Shown here one piece after another: positions 11,078 to 23,967 of a stretch of 64,000 nucleotides of DNA (positions are counted from its first letter, which is position 1; every line of letters starts with the position of its first letter). Under the pieces are notes generated by a model. It was given only the letters and a program-made list of their open reading frames with translations. It did not search any database and was not told the origin of the DNA. The DNA comes from Diadema setosum (Eukaryota > Echinodermata > Echinoidea > Diadematoida > Diadematidae): contig CM067059.1 in assembly GCA_033980235.1 (NCBI GenBank), forward strand, positions 25,032,111 to 25,096,110, read 5' to 3'. The position numbers were made by a program, and so were the translations under genes.

Positions 11078-14000
11078 TATTATATAGAACTGAATTTTTG
11101 TAAAAGTGAAGAATAATACCATATAGGCGAACAGCTATGATTAAAGCTGACAATGAATCTTTGAGCAAGATTACTAATTCCAGCGTTTTCATCCTGGAAT
11201 TATTTTCTTTTTTGTTTTATTTCAAACACTGAAGAGAAGGACACTGCGTCTGAGATCATCAGACAATGAGTTCCATAGAAATCAAAGGTCCATGGTGTCT
11301 TATAATATTTTGTGCTATGATGGGTTTAGGGTTTTCTAAATGATAATCTGTTGCGTGACGGGTAGGGTATAAATGGAATGCTAAAGACTGAAATAAACAT
11401 GTCTTTAAACTGTACAGGGGACTGGTCATTAGTATAATATAGAATTGATTTCCCCACATATACAATTACAATAGGCTGAAGTAGGTAGTAAGAAAACATT
11501 CATAGGAATCTGCAGTGTGTTTATTGTAAGATATTCTCTAACTTTCCAGCAGATTCCGATGTTTATATAATATTGGATGGCCTTGAGGTTAATACAAGGA
11601 AATCTTGGACGAGCTATGCACAAATATTGGACGAGTCGAAGACGAGTCCAATAATTTGCTTAGCGAGTCCAATATTTCCTTGTATTGACCAAAAATAGGA
11701 CACCGATATCATTATTATCCTACAGAGGATTTTAGCAAAGAAGAATATTTTCACTTACCCTTTCTGTCTCTGAGTACTGTATGGTCTCCTACTGTACTTG
11801 ATCCTGACATGGGGTATGGTACACTCTTCAGTGCAAGTTAATCCACTTCATTCCCAGATAAAACAGTGATCTATGTATTTTGATGTACATTCCAAAGGAA
11901 ACTTAGATCAACGTCGAACTAGGCCAAAACAAATCTTTTGTTCTTGAAACAAGTCTAGTAACACAATATAAACACAGAATTTTAGAAAAAAAACCTATAT
12001 TTTAGTTAATTTGTGATTGACCAATCACAGACTTTTTACTTCATATTTCGGGTCATCTTGTATATCTCAACCAATCACGGTGCAATTTATAAAAACTTTG
12101 GGGAATCCCCCTCTTTCCGTCCAATATTTTAAATATTGGTCACCTAGGCAAAAAATATTGGTCGAGTTCAACAAACTTTCTAAGCGGGTCGGAGGTTATG
12201 AGGTGCGTCGACAAAATAACACTTGTATTTGGGCTCTGAAAATCCTTTGTATGGATAATGATTCCTGATATTGTTGAATGGACGTTGTGGATATGATCTG
12301 ACCATGTTGAGTGTGAATCAATGATCACTCCCCAAAAATTAATACACGACTTAAAATCGCATCTTTTACCATTAATGTGAATAATAACATTTTGATTTGG
12401 TGTATTTTAGAAAGAACTTGATTCGTTTAACCAATATTTTGATTGTAACAGTTTATTACATTTGAACCATACTGAAACTTTTAATTATCATGGTTAGTAA
12501 ATGTAAGCTTTTATGAGAAAAAAAGTGATTTAATCATCCGCAAACAAAAGAGAATTGAGCAACGGTAATACTAGTAATAACTAGATCATGTAGACAATTC
12601 TATTAAAAAAAAATAAGGTCCTAAAACTGTAAACTAATTCAACACAACACAAGCTTAACTCGACACGACATAATATTTAAATCCAATTCATGAAAGGTAT
12701 TTTATAGGCACAAGTAGACCAGTTAACATGAAATTGAATAGTAAATCAGCATATTAAAAAATGAATAGCAAATCAGCATCTTGAATAATTATCAGTGTAT
12801 TCAAAAATATAAATCAGCATATTCAAAAATGTAAATCAGCATATTCAAAATTGGTCAGCATATTCAAAATTGGTCTATATTTGTCCAGACTTATTTGAGA
12901 TAGGCCCAGAAATCTTCAAAATCTTCAAAATATTATGCAGGCCTACCAATCAAGTGGAGAACACACTGGTGCTATATAGAATAAGAAACTATTTCTTTCA
13001 AAGGCAATCGTCCTCATTTGCAAATCCTGTTGCAAACATCTGATATAGAACATGGCGTGTTGAATCCTCAAATAATGATAAGTACGATCAACGGAATGTA
13101 AAAAACAAACAAAAACATATCGACTAGTGATTATAATATTGATGTTCTACACGTACATCTGGCAATTTAGCAAACAAAGCGCAAAATGAAACCGTGTCTT
13201 GAGTTGGTCAATGTGGCACGAAACATTAAAAGAAAGAGATTTACAAGTGTCACACCAGTCTGCAAACCAGCGTCTTGGTTTGACATTGAGATTTAGCATT
13301 ATTTGAAATGTGAGTATATCATACACCTAAAAAAGCAATGATGAATTAAGGCTGGACTTACGTCATCATGCCTTTGCTTTATATATCTACAGAAATAGTT
13401 TCTGTTGGTTGAAACAATATTTCTTTGTCAACAGAACATTCAACTCCTGAGACCAATTCATGTCTTGCCATTCTGTCTCCCAGTCGAAATACAAATATCC
13501 TTGCACAAGATGACATTTTTTTTTTGTTAATCCTGCGACAGACACTGGGATATTACCGTCTTTGAATTATTATCCACCTCAGTTATCCTTCTGCCCTATA
13601 TTTCAAACGTGGACGTCCTTTTCCTGGTGAAAAACTTTTGAAAGCCGAGTTTAGTTTAAATGAGTCTTCGGAAGGAGAAATACCACAAGATAGACTGTTT
13701 TATTGTCTTTCTGCCTTTTAACTAAAAACTTAGTTGTTTTCAACGTGACACATCATAAAAGCAGAGTAAAACGGTTTATTTGGTCCTCTTGGCGAAAGAC
13801 ACTTCTGTAGAGTCTCAGCGATGATCGTCTTTAGTATTTATAATACTGCCTTCCTTGTCGCTCTTCGAGACGAGATTGCTCTTAATATGCCACAACGTCG
13901 TGGCAAAGTTTCTTGAGAGCAGATATAAAATGGACCGAATTGTCGTCGAGATGGAATTTTCTATATCGAGGTGTGTTTGAAGCTCGAACTGCCAGCACCA

Positions 14001-14439
14001 CTCTCCATTTCGGACACGTACCTCGTCGATAGAGGATGGTTCGAAATGTAATCCTGTTTCCAAGGTTTGGATAGAAAGAAAGAAAAACAATACTCAGTAG
14101 TTTGAATCCAGTTGATACACTACGAAAGGTATAATAAAACGTAAATAAATCTAAACTTTTACGTCTTGTAACATAACTTGAATTAATCATAGCTTTCATG
14201 GTAACAGCCATAAAAAGGGCATCATCCTCCCTATAATGCTTACTAAAAGGGGACTGATACCAAAATGTACGTGTGGATTGAGTTTATAGAGCAATATTAG
14301 TAAAACACAACAGTGAAATTTTAAGGAAAATCGGACAATTCCTTCAAAAGTTATAAATTTAAAATTAATGTTTAAAATTAGGTTCAGGTCAGGATAATCT
14401 GCTACTGGTACCCTGTAGCCCAGTACAACCTGTTTAAGG
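10101..14439. other. Unique AT-rich DNA with microsatellites, no gene recognised
   Basis: Contains (TA)n at 10838-10881 and 11035-11073, a nested palindrome at 11587-11690, and short direct repeats of an AAATCAGCATATTCAAAA unit at about 12740-12875. Two overlapping minus-strand frames near 13815-14211 have a pyrimidine-rich tract and AG upstream but no motif I recognise. This is the DNA between the 6 kb element and the LINE. Confidence 0.5.
11587..11690. repeat. Nested palindrome (outer arms 24 bp, inner arms 8 bp)
   Basis: Outer arms 11587-11610 and 11667-11690 match as reverse complements with two mismatches. Within them TATTGGAC (11625-11632) pairs with GTCCAATA (11646-11653), separated by GAGTCGAAGACGA. 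Related TATTGGTC words recur near 12120-12170. It is probably the end or core of a miniature TIR element. Confidence 0.6.
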
Positions 14440-14757
14440 GTCGGATTGTCAGCGACTAAACCGGCACCCCACCAGTCTCCAAGTGGATAATGGTGAGGAG
14501 GGTGGCTGGACACCCTGGTGGAACTAAAAACAAAATCCATCTTAAGGGCGTCGACTCTGGAGAGTCAACAACGGCCATCCAGCAATGCAGAAGGACCCGG
14601 CCACCCACTGCATTTTTCTTGGCCACGATAGTTCGTATGAGAGTTCGTAAACATTGTGGAAAACCGGCATCTGATGGTGGGACCCGCAAGCCAGATGATG
14701 CGTCAATGGCTACTGGGGAATAGAAGCGTTTTGCACCGACTAGGCACAGCTGTAAGG
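14440..14757 (+). mobile_element. RTE-like LINE, 5' segment (separated by hAT insertion)
   Basis: This segment ends with CTGTAAGG, the 8-bp sequence that reappears at 20527 just before the LINE endonuclease region. Removing the intervening 14758-20526 plus one duplicate joins it directly to ACGCAGAATATACTGCC at 20535. It is therefore best read as the 5' untranslated or leader part of the same LINE. It contains a short plus-strand frame (14490-14723) with no recognised domain. The exact 5' boundary is not visible; 14440 is approximate. Confidence 0.65.
14750..14757 (+). repeat. Left 8-bp target-site duplication (CTGTAAGG)
   Basis: Identical to 20527-20534 at the other end of the element. An 8-bp duplication is the mark of the hAT superfamily, among others. 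Confidence 0.85.
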
Positions 14758-14850
14758 CAACGGCGTAAATCCGTACTGAGGAGTGGGGGGGGGATGGTCA
14801 CCATCACCACGATTACAAGCCCATTTACATAACCGGACCGGCGCAGCCTT

Positions 14851-14895
14851 GGGGGGGGGGGGGGGGGGAGAGAAGCTTGGTGCCCCCCCCCCCCC
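14851..14895. repeat. G-run / AAGCTT / C-run hairpin, inverted copy
   Basis: Eighteen G (14851-14868), a spacer containing AAGCTT, thirteen C (14883-14895). Run lengths differ from the copy at 3864-3906, but the order and spacer are kept. Confidence 0.8.
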
Positions 14896-15204
14896 ACACA
14901 CACACACACACGCATACTTTACAGGGATCGGATATCCCACTCTTTTGCATGAAATATAAAGTGGGAGGAAAGTGGCAGCAAAAATATGAAGACCTTTTGT
15001 TCTTGTTGCTGCTTTTTTTTTTGCTTGTCAGATGACTTGCGGCGGAAAATCAGACCTTAAAAGTATGAAGACATTTTTTGTTTTTGAAATATGCGAGGGA
15101 GCGGAGCGACCGAACGGGGGGGGGGGGAGGGTGTGTAGGGGGAGGGGGTGTATCCCTCTCCCACACGAGGAAGATTTTGCATTTTCAGACCTGAAATTCA
15201 GCGA

Positions 15205-18200
15205 TCTGGTGCACACTTTTGGTGAAATTTTTGACATTTTACAGTCCAAGAACTGCCGTTTGTGGCTGTATTTTTTTGCTTTGGAAATTAAGGGGGGGGG
15301 GGGGACCGCACCGGGTGCAACTGCTGGCAATTACTGGCAGCAACATCAGGAGAATTGCATAATTATTGAATGCGAGCTAGTGAAGCGAGCGAGCTTGAAA
15401 ATTTTGACATTTTACAGTCCAAGAACTGCCGCTTTTGGCTGTATTTTTTTTTGCTTTGGAAATTAAGGGGGGCGCACCGGGTGCAACTGCTGGCAGTTAC
15501 TGGCAGTAACATCAGGGGAATGGCATAATGATTAAATGCGAGCGAGGAAAGCGAGTGAGCTTGAAAATTTTGACTTTTTACAGTCCCAAACTGTCGTTTG
15601 TAGCTATATTTTTCGATTTGGAATTTAAGGGGGGGGGGGCGCACCGGGCACAAATGCTGGCAATTACTGGCAGCATGCAACATCAGGAGAATGGCATAAC
15701 GATTGAATGCGAGCGAGCGAAGCGAGCGAGTTTGAAAATTTTGACATTTTATAGTCTCCAAAGTGCCGTTTGTGGCTGAATTTTTTCGCTTTGGAAATTA
15801 AGGGGGGGGGGGAGAGCACACCGGGCGCAACTGCCGGCAATTACTGGCAACAACATCAGGAGAATGGCATAACGATTAAATGCGAGCGAGCGAAGCGAGT
15901 GAGCTTGAAAATTTTGATATTTTACAGTCCCCCAAACTGTCGTTTGTGGCTGTATTTTTTCGCTTTGGAAATTAAGGGGGGCGCACCGGGCGAAATCTGC
16001 TGGCAGTTACTGGCAGCAACATCAGGAGAATGGCATAATGATTAAATGCGAGGGAGCGAAGCGAGCGAGCTTGAAAATGTTGACATTATACAGTCCAAAA
16101 ACTGCCGTTTGTAGCTATATTTTTCGCTTTGGAAATTAAGGGGAGCGCATCGGGCGAAAACTGCTGGCAGTTACTGGCAGCAACATCAGGAGAATGGCAT
16201 AGCGATTAAATGCGAGCGAGCGGAGCGAGCGAGCTTGAAACTTTTGACATTTTACAGTCCAAAAACTGCCGTTTGTGGCTGTATTTTTTTGCTTTGGAAA
16301 TTAGGGGGGGGGCCGCACCGGGTGCAACTGCTGGCAATTACTGGCAGCAACATCAGGAGAATTGCATAATTATTTAATGCGAGCTAGTGAAGCGAGCGAG
16401 CTTGAAAATTTTGACATTTTACAGTCCAAGAACTGCCGCTTTTGGCTGTATTTTTTTTGCTTTGGAAATTAAGGGGGGCGCACCGGGTGCAACTGATGGC
16501 AGTTACTGGCAGTAACATCAGGGGAATGGCATAATGATTAAATGCGAGCGAGGAAAGCGAGTGAGCTTGAAAATTTTGACTTTTTACAGTCCCAAACTGT
16601 CGTTTGTAGCTATATTTTTCGATTTGGAATTTATGGGGGGGGGGGGGCGCACCGGGCACAAATGCTGGCAATTACTGGCAGCATGCAACATCAGGAGAAT
16701 GGCATAACGATTGAATGCGAGCGAGCGAAGCGAGCGAGTTTGAAAATTTTGAAATTTTATAGTCTCCAAAGTGCCGTTTGTGGCTGAATTTTTTCGCTTT
16801 GGAAATTAAGGGGGGGGGGGAGAGCACACCGGGCGCAACTGCCGGCAATTACTGGCAACAACATCAGGAGAATGGCATAACGATTAAATGCGAGCGAGCG
16901 AAGCGAGTGAGCTTGAAAATTTTGATATTTTACAGTCCCCCAAACTGTCGTTTGTGGCTGTATTTTTTCGCTTTGGAAATTAAGGGGGGCGCACCGGGCG
17001 AAATCTGCTGGCAGTTACTGGCAGCAACATCAGGAGAATGGCATAATGATTAAATGCGAGGGAGCGAAGCGAGCGAGCTTGAAAATGTTGACATTATACA
17101 GTCCAAAAACTGCTGTTTGTAGCTATATTTTTCGCTTTGGAAATTAAGGGGAGCGCATCGGGCGAAAACTGCTGGCAATTATTGGCTGCAACATCAGGAG
17201 AATGGCATAATGATTAAACGCGAGCGAGCGAAGCGAGCGAGCTTGAAAATGTTGACATTTTACAGTCCCAAAACTGCCGTTTGTAGCTGTATTTTTCGCT
17301 TTGGAAATTAAGGGAGGCGCACCGGCACAACTGCTGTCAGTCACTGGCAGCAACATCAGGAGAATGGCATAGCGATTAAATGCGAGCGAGCGGAGCGAGC
17401 GAGCTTGAAAATTTTGACATTTTACAGTCCAAAAACTGCCGTTTGTGGCTGTATTTTTTTGCTTTGGAAATTAGGGGGGGGGGGGGCCGCACCGGGTGCA
17501 ACTGCTGGCAATTACTGGCAGCAACATCAGGAGAATTGCATAATTATTGAATGCGAGCTAGTGAAGCGAGCGAGCTTGAAAATTTTGACATTTTACAGTC
17601 CAAGAACTGCCGCTTTTGGCTGTATTTTTTTTTTTTTTTTGCTTTGGAAATTAAGGGGGGCGCACCGGGTGCAACTGCTGGCAGTTACTGGCAGTAACAT
17701 CAGGGGAATGGCATAATGATTAAATGCGAGCGAGGAAAGCGAGTTTTTACAGTCCCAAACTGTCGTTTGTAGCTATATTTTTCGATTTGGAATTTAAGGG
17801 GGGGGGGGCGCACCGGGCACAAATGCTGGCAATTACTGGCAGCATGCAACATCAGGAGAATGGCATAACGATTGAATGCGAGCGAGCGAAGCGAGCGAGT
17901 TTGAAAATTTTGACATTTTATAGTCTCCAAAGTGCCGTTTGTGGCTGAATTTTTTCGCTTTGGAAATTAAGGGGGGGGGGGGAGAGCACACCGGGCGCAA
18001 CTGCCGGCAATTACTGGCAACAACATCAGGAGAATGGCATAACGATTAAATGCGAGCGAGCGAAGCGAGTGAGCTTGAAAATTTTGATATTTTACAGTCC
18101 CCCAAACTGTCGTTTGTGGCTGTATTTTTTCGCTTTGGAAATTAAGGGGGGCGCACCGGGCGAAATCTGCTGGCAGTTACTGGCAGCAACATCAGGAGAA

Positions 18201-19982
18201 TGGCATAATGATTAAATGCGAGGGAGCGAAGCGAGCGAGCTTGAAAATGTTGACATTATACAGTCCAAAAACTGCCGTTTGTAGCTATAGTTTTCGCTTT
18301 GGAAATTAAGGGGAGCGCATCGGGCGAAAACTGCTGGCAATTATTGGCTGCAACATCAGGAGAATGGCATAATGATTAAACGCGAGCGAGCGAAGCGAGC
18401 GAGCTTGAAAATGTTGACATTTTACAGTCCCAAAACTGCCGTTTGTAGCTGTATTTTTCGCTTTGGAAATTAAGGGAGGCGCACCGGCACAACTGCTGTC
18501 AGTCACTGGCAGCAACATCAGGAGAATGGCATAGCGATTAAATGCGAGCGAGCGGAGCGAGCGAGCTTGAAAATTTTGACATTTTACAGTCCAAAAACTG
18601 CCGTTTGTGGCTGTATTTTTTTGCTTTGGAAATTAGGGGGGGGGGGGGGCCGCACCGGGTGCAACTGCTGGCAATTACTGGCAGCAACATCAGGAGAATT
18701 GCATAACAATTAAATGCCAGCTAGTGAAGCGAGCGAGCTTGAAAATTTTGATATTTTACAGTCCAAGAACTGCCGTTTTTGGCTGTATTTTTTTTGCTTT
18801 GGAAATTAAGGGGGGCGCACCGGGTGCAACTGCTGGCAGTTACTGGCAGCAACATCAGGAGAATGGCATAACGATTGAATGCGAGCGAGCGAAGCGAGCG
18901 AGTTTGAAAATTTTGAAATTTTATAGTCCCCAAAGTGCCTTTTGTGGCTGTATTTTTTCGCTTTGGAAATTAAGGGGGGGGGGGGGGAGCACACCGGGCG
19001 CAACTGCCGGCAATTACTGGCAATAACATCAGGAGAATGGCATAACGATTAACCGCGAGCGAGCGAAGCGAGTGAGCTTGAAAATTTTGATATTTTACAG
19101 TCCCCCGAACTGTCGTTTGTGGCTGTATTTTTTTGCTTTGGAAATTAAGAGGGGCGCACCGGGCGAAAACTGCTGGCAGTTACTGGCAGCAACATCAGGA
19201 GAATGGCATAATGATTAAATGCGAGCGAGCGAAGCGAGCGAGCTTGAAAATGTTGACATTTTACAGTCCAAAAACTGCCGTTTGTAGCTATATTTTTCGC
19301 TTTGGAAATTAAGGGGGGCGCATCGGGCGAAAACTGCTGGCAATTACTGGCTGCAACATCAGGAGAATGGCATAATGATTAAATGCGAGCGAGCGAAGCG
19401 AGCGAGCTTGAAAATGTTGACATTTTACAGTCCCAAAACTGCCGTTTGTAGCTGTATTTTTCGCTTTGGAAATTAAGGGAGGCGCACCGGCACAACTGCT
19501 GTCAGTCACTGGCAGCAACATCAGGAGAATGGCATAGCGATTAAATGCGAGCGAGCGGAGCGAGCGAGCTTGAAAATTTTGACATTTTACAGTCCAAAAA
19601 CTGCCGTTTGTGGCTGTATTTTTTTGCTTTGGAAATTAAGGGGGGGCCGCACCGGGTGCAACTGCTGGCAATTACTGGCAGCAACATCAGGAGAATTGCA
19701 TAACAATTAAATGCCAGCTAGTGAAGCGAGCAAGCTTGAAAATTTTGACATTTTACAGTCCAAGAACTGCCGTTTTTGGCTGTATTTTTTTGCTTTGGAA
19801 ATTAAGGGGGGCGCACCGGGTGCAACTGCTGGCAGTTACTGGCAGCAACATCAGGGGAATGGCATAACGATTGAATGCGAGCGAGCGAAGCGAGCGAGTT
19901 TGAAAATTTTGATATTTTATAGTCCCCAAAGTGCCTTTTGTGGCTGTATTTTTTCGCTTTGGAAATTAAGGGGGGCGCACCC
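15205..19982 (-). repeat. ~165-bp satellite array A', inverted, with higher-order repeats
   Basis: The same monomer as at 800-3350, on the other strand (GGAAATTAAG, GCACCGGGTGC, ACTGGCAGCAACATCAGG, GCGAGCGAGCGAAGCGAGC, ACAGTCC landmarks). Large blocks repeat as multi-monomer units: 15770-16045 recurs at 16778-17053 (1008 bp, about six monomers), and 17144-17356 recurs at 18306 (1162 bp, about seven) and at 19309 (1003 bp). Near-identical higher-order copies imply recent unequal exchange or replication slippage. Confidence 0.9.
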
Positions 19983-20526
19983 GAGATAGATTCGACGCCC
20001 CTGATCTTCCCTGGGTATACCCATAGATGTAGGCCTATCCTGACTGAGTCACCAGTCACTGTCGTTTCTCAGGAATGATTCAGGAAATGGAGGGGTTCAA
20101 TTATGGCGATATAGTTTTTGTTATTGTTTGTTTGTTTGTTTTCGTACATATTTTGCAGATGGTCGCAGTTACTCGCGTCATAGCATGTTTACATGTAGGC
20201 CTATACTATTTGACGTTGTCAACGTCTGAGCCATACCTTACAGTGTATGTCCATGTTACTTTCTTCGCGAGCGAGCGAAGCGAGCGAGCGCTTGAGAAAA
20301 TTATGTATACATTTTCCTACAAGATAGAATACTGTTCAGCTCTGTTACCTGTCTAAAGGCCGGCGTACAAACGTCATGCGATATGCCAAAATTGATACAA
20401 TCACATTTCTGCTTCCTCAATTTTTTTTTCAAAATTCAGGGGGGGATGATTGTACAGGCCATCCCCCCCTCCTCAATTTCAGGGGGGGATATATCCCCCC
20501 CATCCCCCCCGGGATTTACGCCCATG

Positions 20527-20534
20527 CTGTAAGG
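20527..20534 (+). repeat. Right 8-bp target-site duplication (CTGTAAGG)
   Basis: Perfect copy of 14750-14757, immediately after the terminal CATG. Confidence 0.85.
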
Positions 20535-23500
20535 ACGCAGAATATACTGCCGATAATCCTGCGCATGAAAGGAGCAGCACAAACCTCAGAAAATCTAGAA
20601 TCATAGGGACGTGGAATGTTCAAGGAATGAATGCTGGCAAGATGGAGATCATCACAACCCGAATGGGAGAACAAAGTATCAGTGTGCTTGGTATTTCAGA
20701 GACTTGGTGGCTCAACCAAGGCCACTTCACAACCGAAGATGGCTACACAGTAGTGTATTCAGGCAAAGACGGTGGAAAGAGGGAACACGTAGTAGGCTTC
20801 ATCCTGGACAAAAACTCGGCTTAGTCTTTCTTGGGTTTCAACCCAATAAGCACTAGAATCATTACTCTCAGACTGAAAGGTCCCCCATTTAACGTCTCTG
20901 TCATCCAGGTCTATGCACCAACATCTACTGCATCTGATGAAACCATGGAAGACTTTTATGGTCAGCTCCAATACACTCTTGACAAGATTCCAAACAAAGA
21001 TGTTCTTGTGATAATGGGAGATTGGAATGCAAAAATTGGCAAATCAGAGACCAAGTCTAAGATCATCGGAAAATATGGATTGGGAGAAAGAAATGAACGT
21101 GGAGATAGTTTGGAAGATTTCTGCCAAGCTAATGATCTGATTGTTGGAAACACTTTCTTCCAGCAGCACCCTCGAAGACTCTGGACGTGGAAGAGCCCCG
21201 GGGACAATGCGAAAAACCAGATTGACTATATCCACATTAACAGAAGATGGCGCTCTTCACTGCTCAGTGTTCGGACAAGACCAGGTGCAGACTGTAGGAG
21301 TGACCACCAGCTTCTGGTTGCACAGCTGAAACTAAAGCTCAAAGCAAAGAAGAAAGAGACACCACCATTAAGGTTTGATGTAGACAACATACCGGAACAG
21401 TACACTGTTAATGTGGGCAATAGATTTCAGGCACTTCTTCAAATTGATGACGAAGAGTTGTCTCCCAATGAACTATGGGAAGGAATGAAAGAAGCAGTGT
21501 TAAGCACAGCCAAGGAGATCATCCCAACGAAGAAGAAGAAGAAAAAGAAGCAACCATGGTTATCTAGAACAACATTAGAGCTTGCTGACAAGAGACAGGA
21601 TGCTAGGAAGAGAGGGGATATGGCTGAGTGGCGAAGACAACACAAAGAAGTGTCAAAAGCAGTTAGAGCTGATCAGCGTGCTTTCGTTGAGAGAAAATGT
21701 GAGGAGATGGAGAGAGCAAGGAGTGATTCTAAGAGGGTGTATGCTCTGGTCAAAGAAGTTACTCAAAAACCATCAGCAAGGTCAGATGTCATCAATGATA
21801 GAAATGGTACCACCCTAACAGAGAGCACAGACATAAAGAAGAGATGGGCCGAGTACTGCAGTGAGCTCTACGAGCAGAAGACCCAGGAGGATTCCACCAA
21901 CAGCAACCTAGGGGAACAAGAGTTAGGACCACCCCCGTTATTGGAGGAAGTGCGCCAAGCAATGAGAGAAATTAGGAACGGGAAATCACCAGGCTGTGAT
22001 GATATCCCAGGCGAGTTATGGAAAGCCTCTGGTGAGGAAGGCATAAACATCAAGTGGAAACTCTGTGACAGAATCTGGAGGAATGTGGAATGGCCCGAGG
22101 ACTGGGGAAGAGCGGTCTTTATCCCGATACCTAAAAAATTAAATGTAAAGGAGTGCTCAAACCACCGCACCATTAGCTTGATAAGCCATGCCAGCAAAAT
22201 ACTACTCAAGATCATCAACAACAGAATGAAACAGCAGCTAGAAAATGAGATAGCTGAAGAGCAGGCTGGTTTTAGAGCAGGAGGAGGCACGAGAGACCAT
22301 TATTATCAACATCAGAAACATAATTGAGAATTGCCGAGGACACTCTGTACCACTATACCAGTGCTTTGTTGATTATAGCAAAGCCTTTGATTGTGTCTCT
22401 CATGCAAAATTATGGAACACCATGAGAGAAGTGGGTTTTCCTAACCATATAGTGAAGCTCATCAGCAAGCTGTATGAAGATCAAGAGTCTACAGTACGAA
22501 CAAGCAGAGGTGACACAGAATGGTTCAAAATTGGTAGAGGTGTTAGACAGGGATGCATATTATTCCCCAGCTTTTCAACATCTATGATGAACAGATTATG
22601 AGAGATGCCCTGGGAGATTTCCTTGGTGGAGTGACAATAGGTGGCCAACGGGTAACAAATCTCAGGTATGCAGATGACACCACCCTGGTTTGCAATAACA
22701 GAAGAGAATTGATGGATTTACTGAGAGCGATGAAAATAGCAAGTGAAGAGAGGGGGCTAATGCTGAATGCCAGAAAGACTAAGATCATGGTTGTAGATGG
22801 AGAACGGAGTTTTTAAGATGGCGTCTTTTCTCTATATGGTGATGTCATTGAAGAGGTGGAAAGCTTCGAGTTCCTGGGTTCCATCATAAACACCAAAGGG
22901 GACTGCTCACCGGAGATTAAACGAAGACTAGCAATGGCCCGGAATGTGGTACAAAGTATGACAAAGCTTTGGGAAAGTAAACTCCCTTCCTCCCTCAAGG
23001 TCCGGCTACTAAGATCTACAGCCTTTGCCGTGGCATCATATGGCTCAGAATCCTGGACAATGAAGTCAGCAGACAAGAAGAGACTGGATTCGTTTGAGAT
23101 GTGGTGCTATCGTAGGACACTGAGGATACCATGGAAAGAAAGAAGAACAGATGCATGGGTGCTAGAGGAGTTTGAAGTGGAAAAGAAACTACGGGCTGAT
23201 ATTGTGGCCAGAAAATTGACATATTTTGACCATGCTACCAGACATCACTGCCTTCAGAAAACAATCATCCAGGGAATGGCTGAGGGAAAACGTAAAAGAG
23301 GAAGACCTGCAGCAAGCTGGCTTGATAACATCAAACAGGTGACTGGAGCAAGCATTGCAGAGGCTACTAGAGCTGCCGCTGACCGCAGACGATGGCGTTC
23401 TCTCATCCGAACCACACCTGCATATTTGTATGCTACGTGATTACAGAGAGAGAGTTTATGTAGCCATCCCTGAATGAGAAGACAACTACAGTTTGTGACG

Positions 23501-23560
23501 TCACATATGAAGAACGACACAGAGAAAATTATAAGAAGAAAATTCAACAAGATTTAATTT
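20535..23560 (+). pseudogene. RTE-like LINE: endonuclease-reverse transcriptase, disabled
   Basis: Non-LTR retrotransposon polyprotein. The APE-type endonuclease has GTWNVQGMN (about 20602), GISETWW, VYAPTS, GDWNAKIG and SDHQLL (about 21298). The reverse transcriptase has GKSPGCDDIPGE, DYSKAFDCVSH, GVRQGC and the catalytic YADDTTL (about 22670). A C-terminal region has FLGSIINTKGDC, SYGSESWTMKSADKKRLDSF and a K/R-rich GKRKRGRPAASWLD; this layout is typical of RTE/BovB-like elements. Four lesions: a TAG at 20822, a 1-nt shift near 22300, a 1-nt shift near 22565 and a TAA at 22814. The last open block ends with TGA at 23441. The 3' boundary is uncertain. Its 5' part lies at 14440-14757. It ends about 400 bp beyond the stop codon of the oppositely oriented SLCO gene. 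Confidence 0.9.
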
Positions 23561-23639
23561 TTCATAAAAAGTATACATTCTCTCGACATGTTACTGACAC
23601 ATATTACACAGTGTTAATGCTAATGTCATTCCCTTTACA

Positions 23640-23965
23640 TTCTGGAAGAGGTAAAGTTAAGTGTTTTTTTTTTTTTATGCAAGAAATGATGTGAAAATCT
23701 GTTGAATTTTCTTGAAATCATATATATATATATATATACATATACACAAACATATATATAGGCCTATATATATATATATATATATGCCCATGCATAGGGA
23801 GAGATAAAAAAATATTCGTTTTTATACAGATAATGATAAAGATGCTGCTGCTGCTGATAATAATGATAATTATGATTATAATTATAATGATAATAATAAT
23901 GATAATAATAATAATAATAATAATAATGACAATACTAACAACGGTTATGATATTAATAATAATAT
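23640..23965. repeat. Microsatellite cluster (TA)n and (AATAATGAT)n
   Basis: T run near 23670, (TA)n at 23720-23785 split by AGGCCT, and degenerate ATAATGATAAT repeats at 23845-23965. It lies just downstream of the SLCO stop codon and could be part of its 3' untranslated region. Confidence 0.8.
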
Positions 23966-23967
23966 TA

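Larger units (their letters stand above)
14758..20526 (-). mobile_element. hAT-like non-autonomous satellite-bearing element, copy 2 (complete)
   Basis: Ends CAACGGCGTAAATCC (14758) and GGATTTACGCCCATG read inverted (to 20526) form short imperfect TIRs of the CANNGGCGTAAATCC type, each followed inward by G-rich tracts. Perfect 8-bp duplications CTGTAAGG flank it. Length is 5769 bp. Order from left: a G-run/AAGCTT/C-run hairpin, a (GT)n tract, a unique segment (about 14940-15240), ~29 satellite monomers by length, and a unique outer segment (19982-20440). It has no transposase frame and must have been moved by another element's enzyme. It sits in the 5' part of an RTE-like LINE, so it is younger than that LINE. 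Confidence 0.85.

Noticed and set aside
13815..14211. Overlapping minus-strand frames near the LINE 5' segment
   Set aside because: Two frames compete over the same bases, no motif; only a weak acceptor upstream.
1..20526. One giant foldback transposon
   Set aside because: Homology between the arms ends exactly at element termini, and only 14758-20526 has a matching 8-bp duplication. Two opposed insertions fit better.
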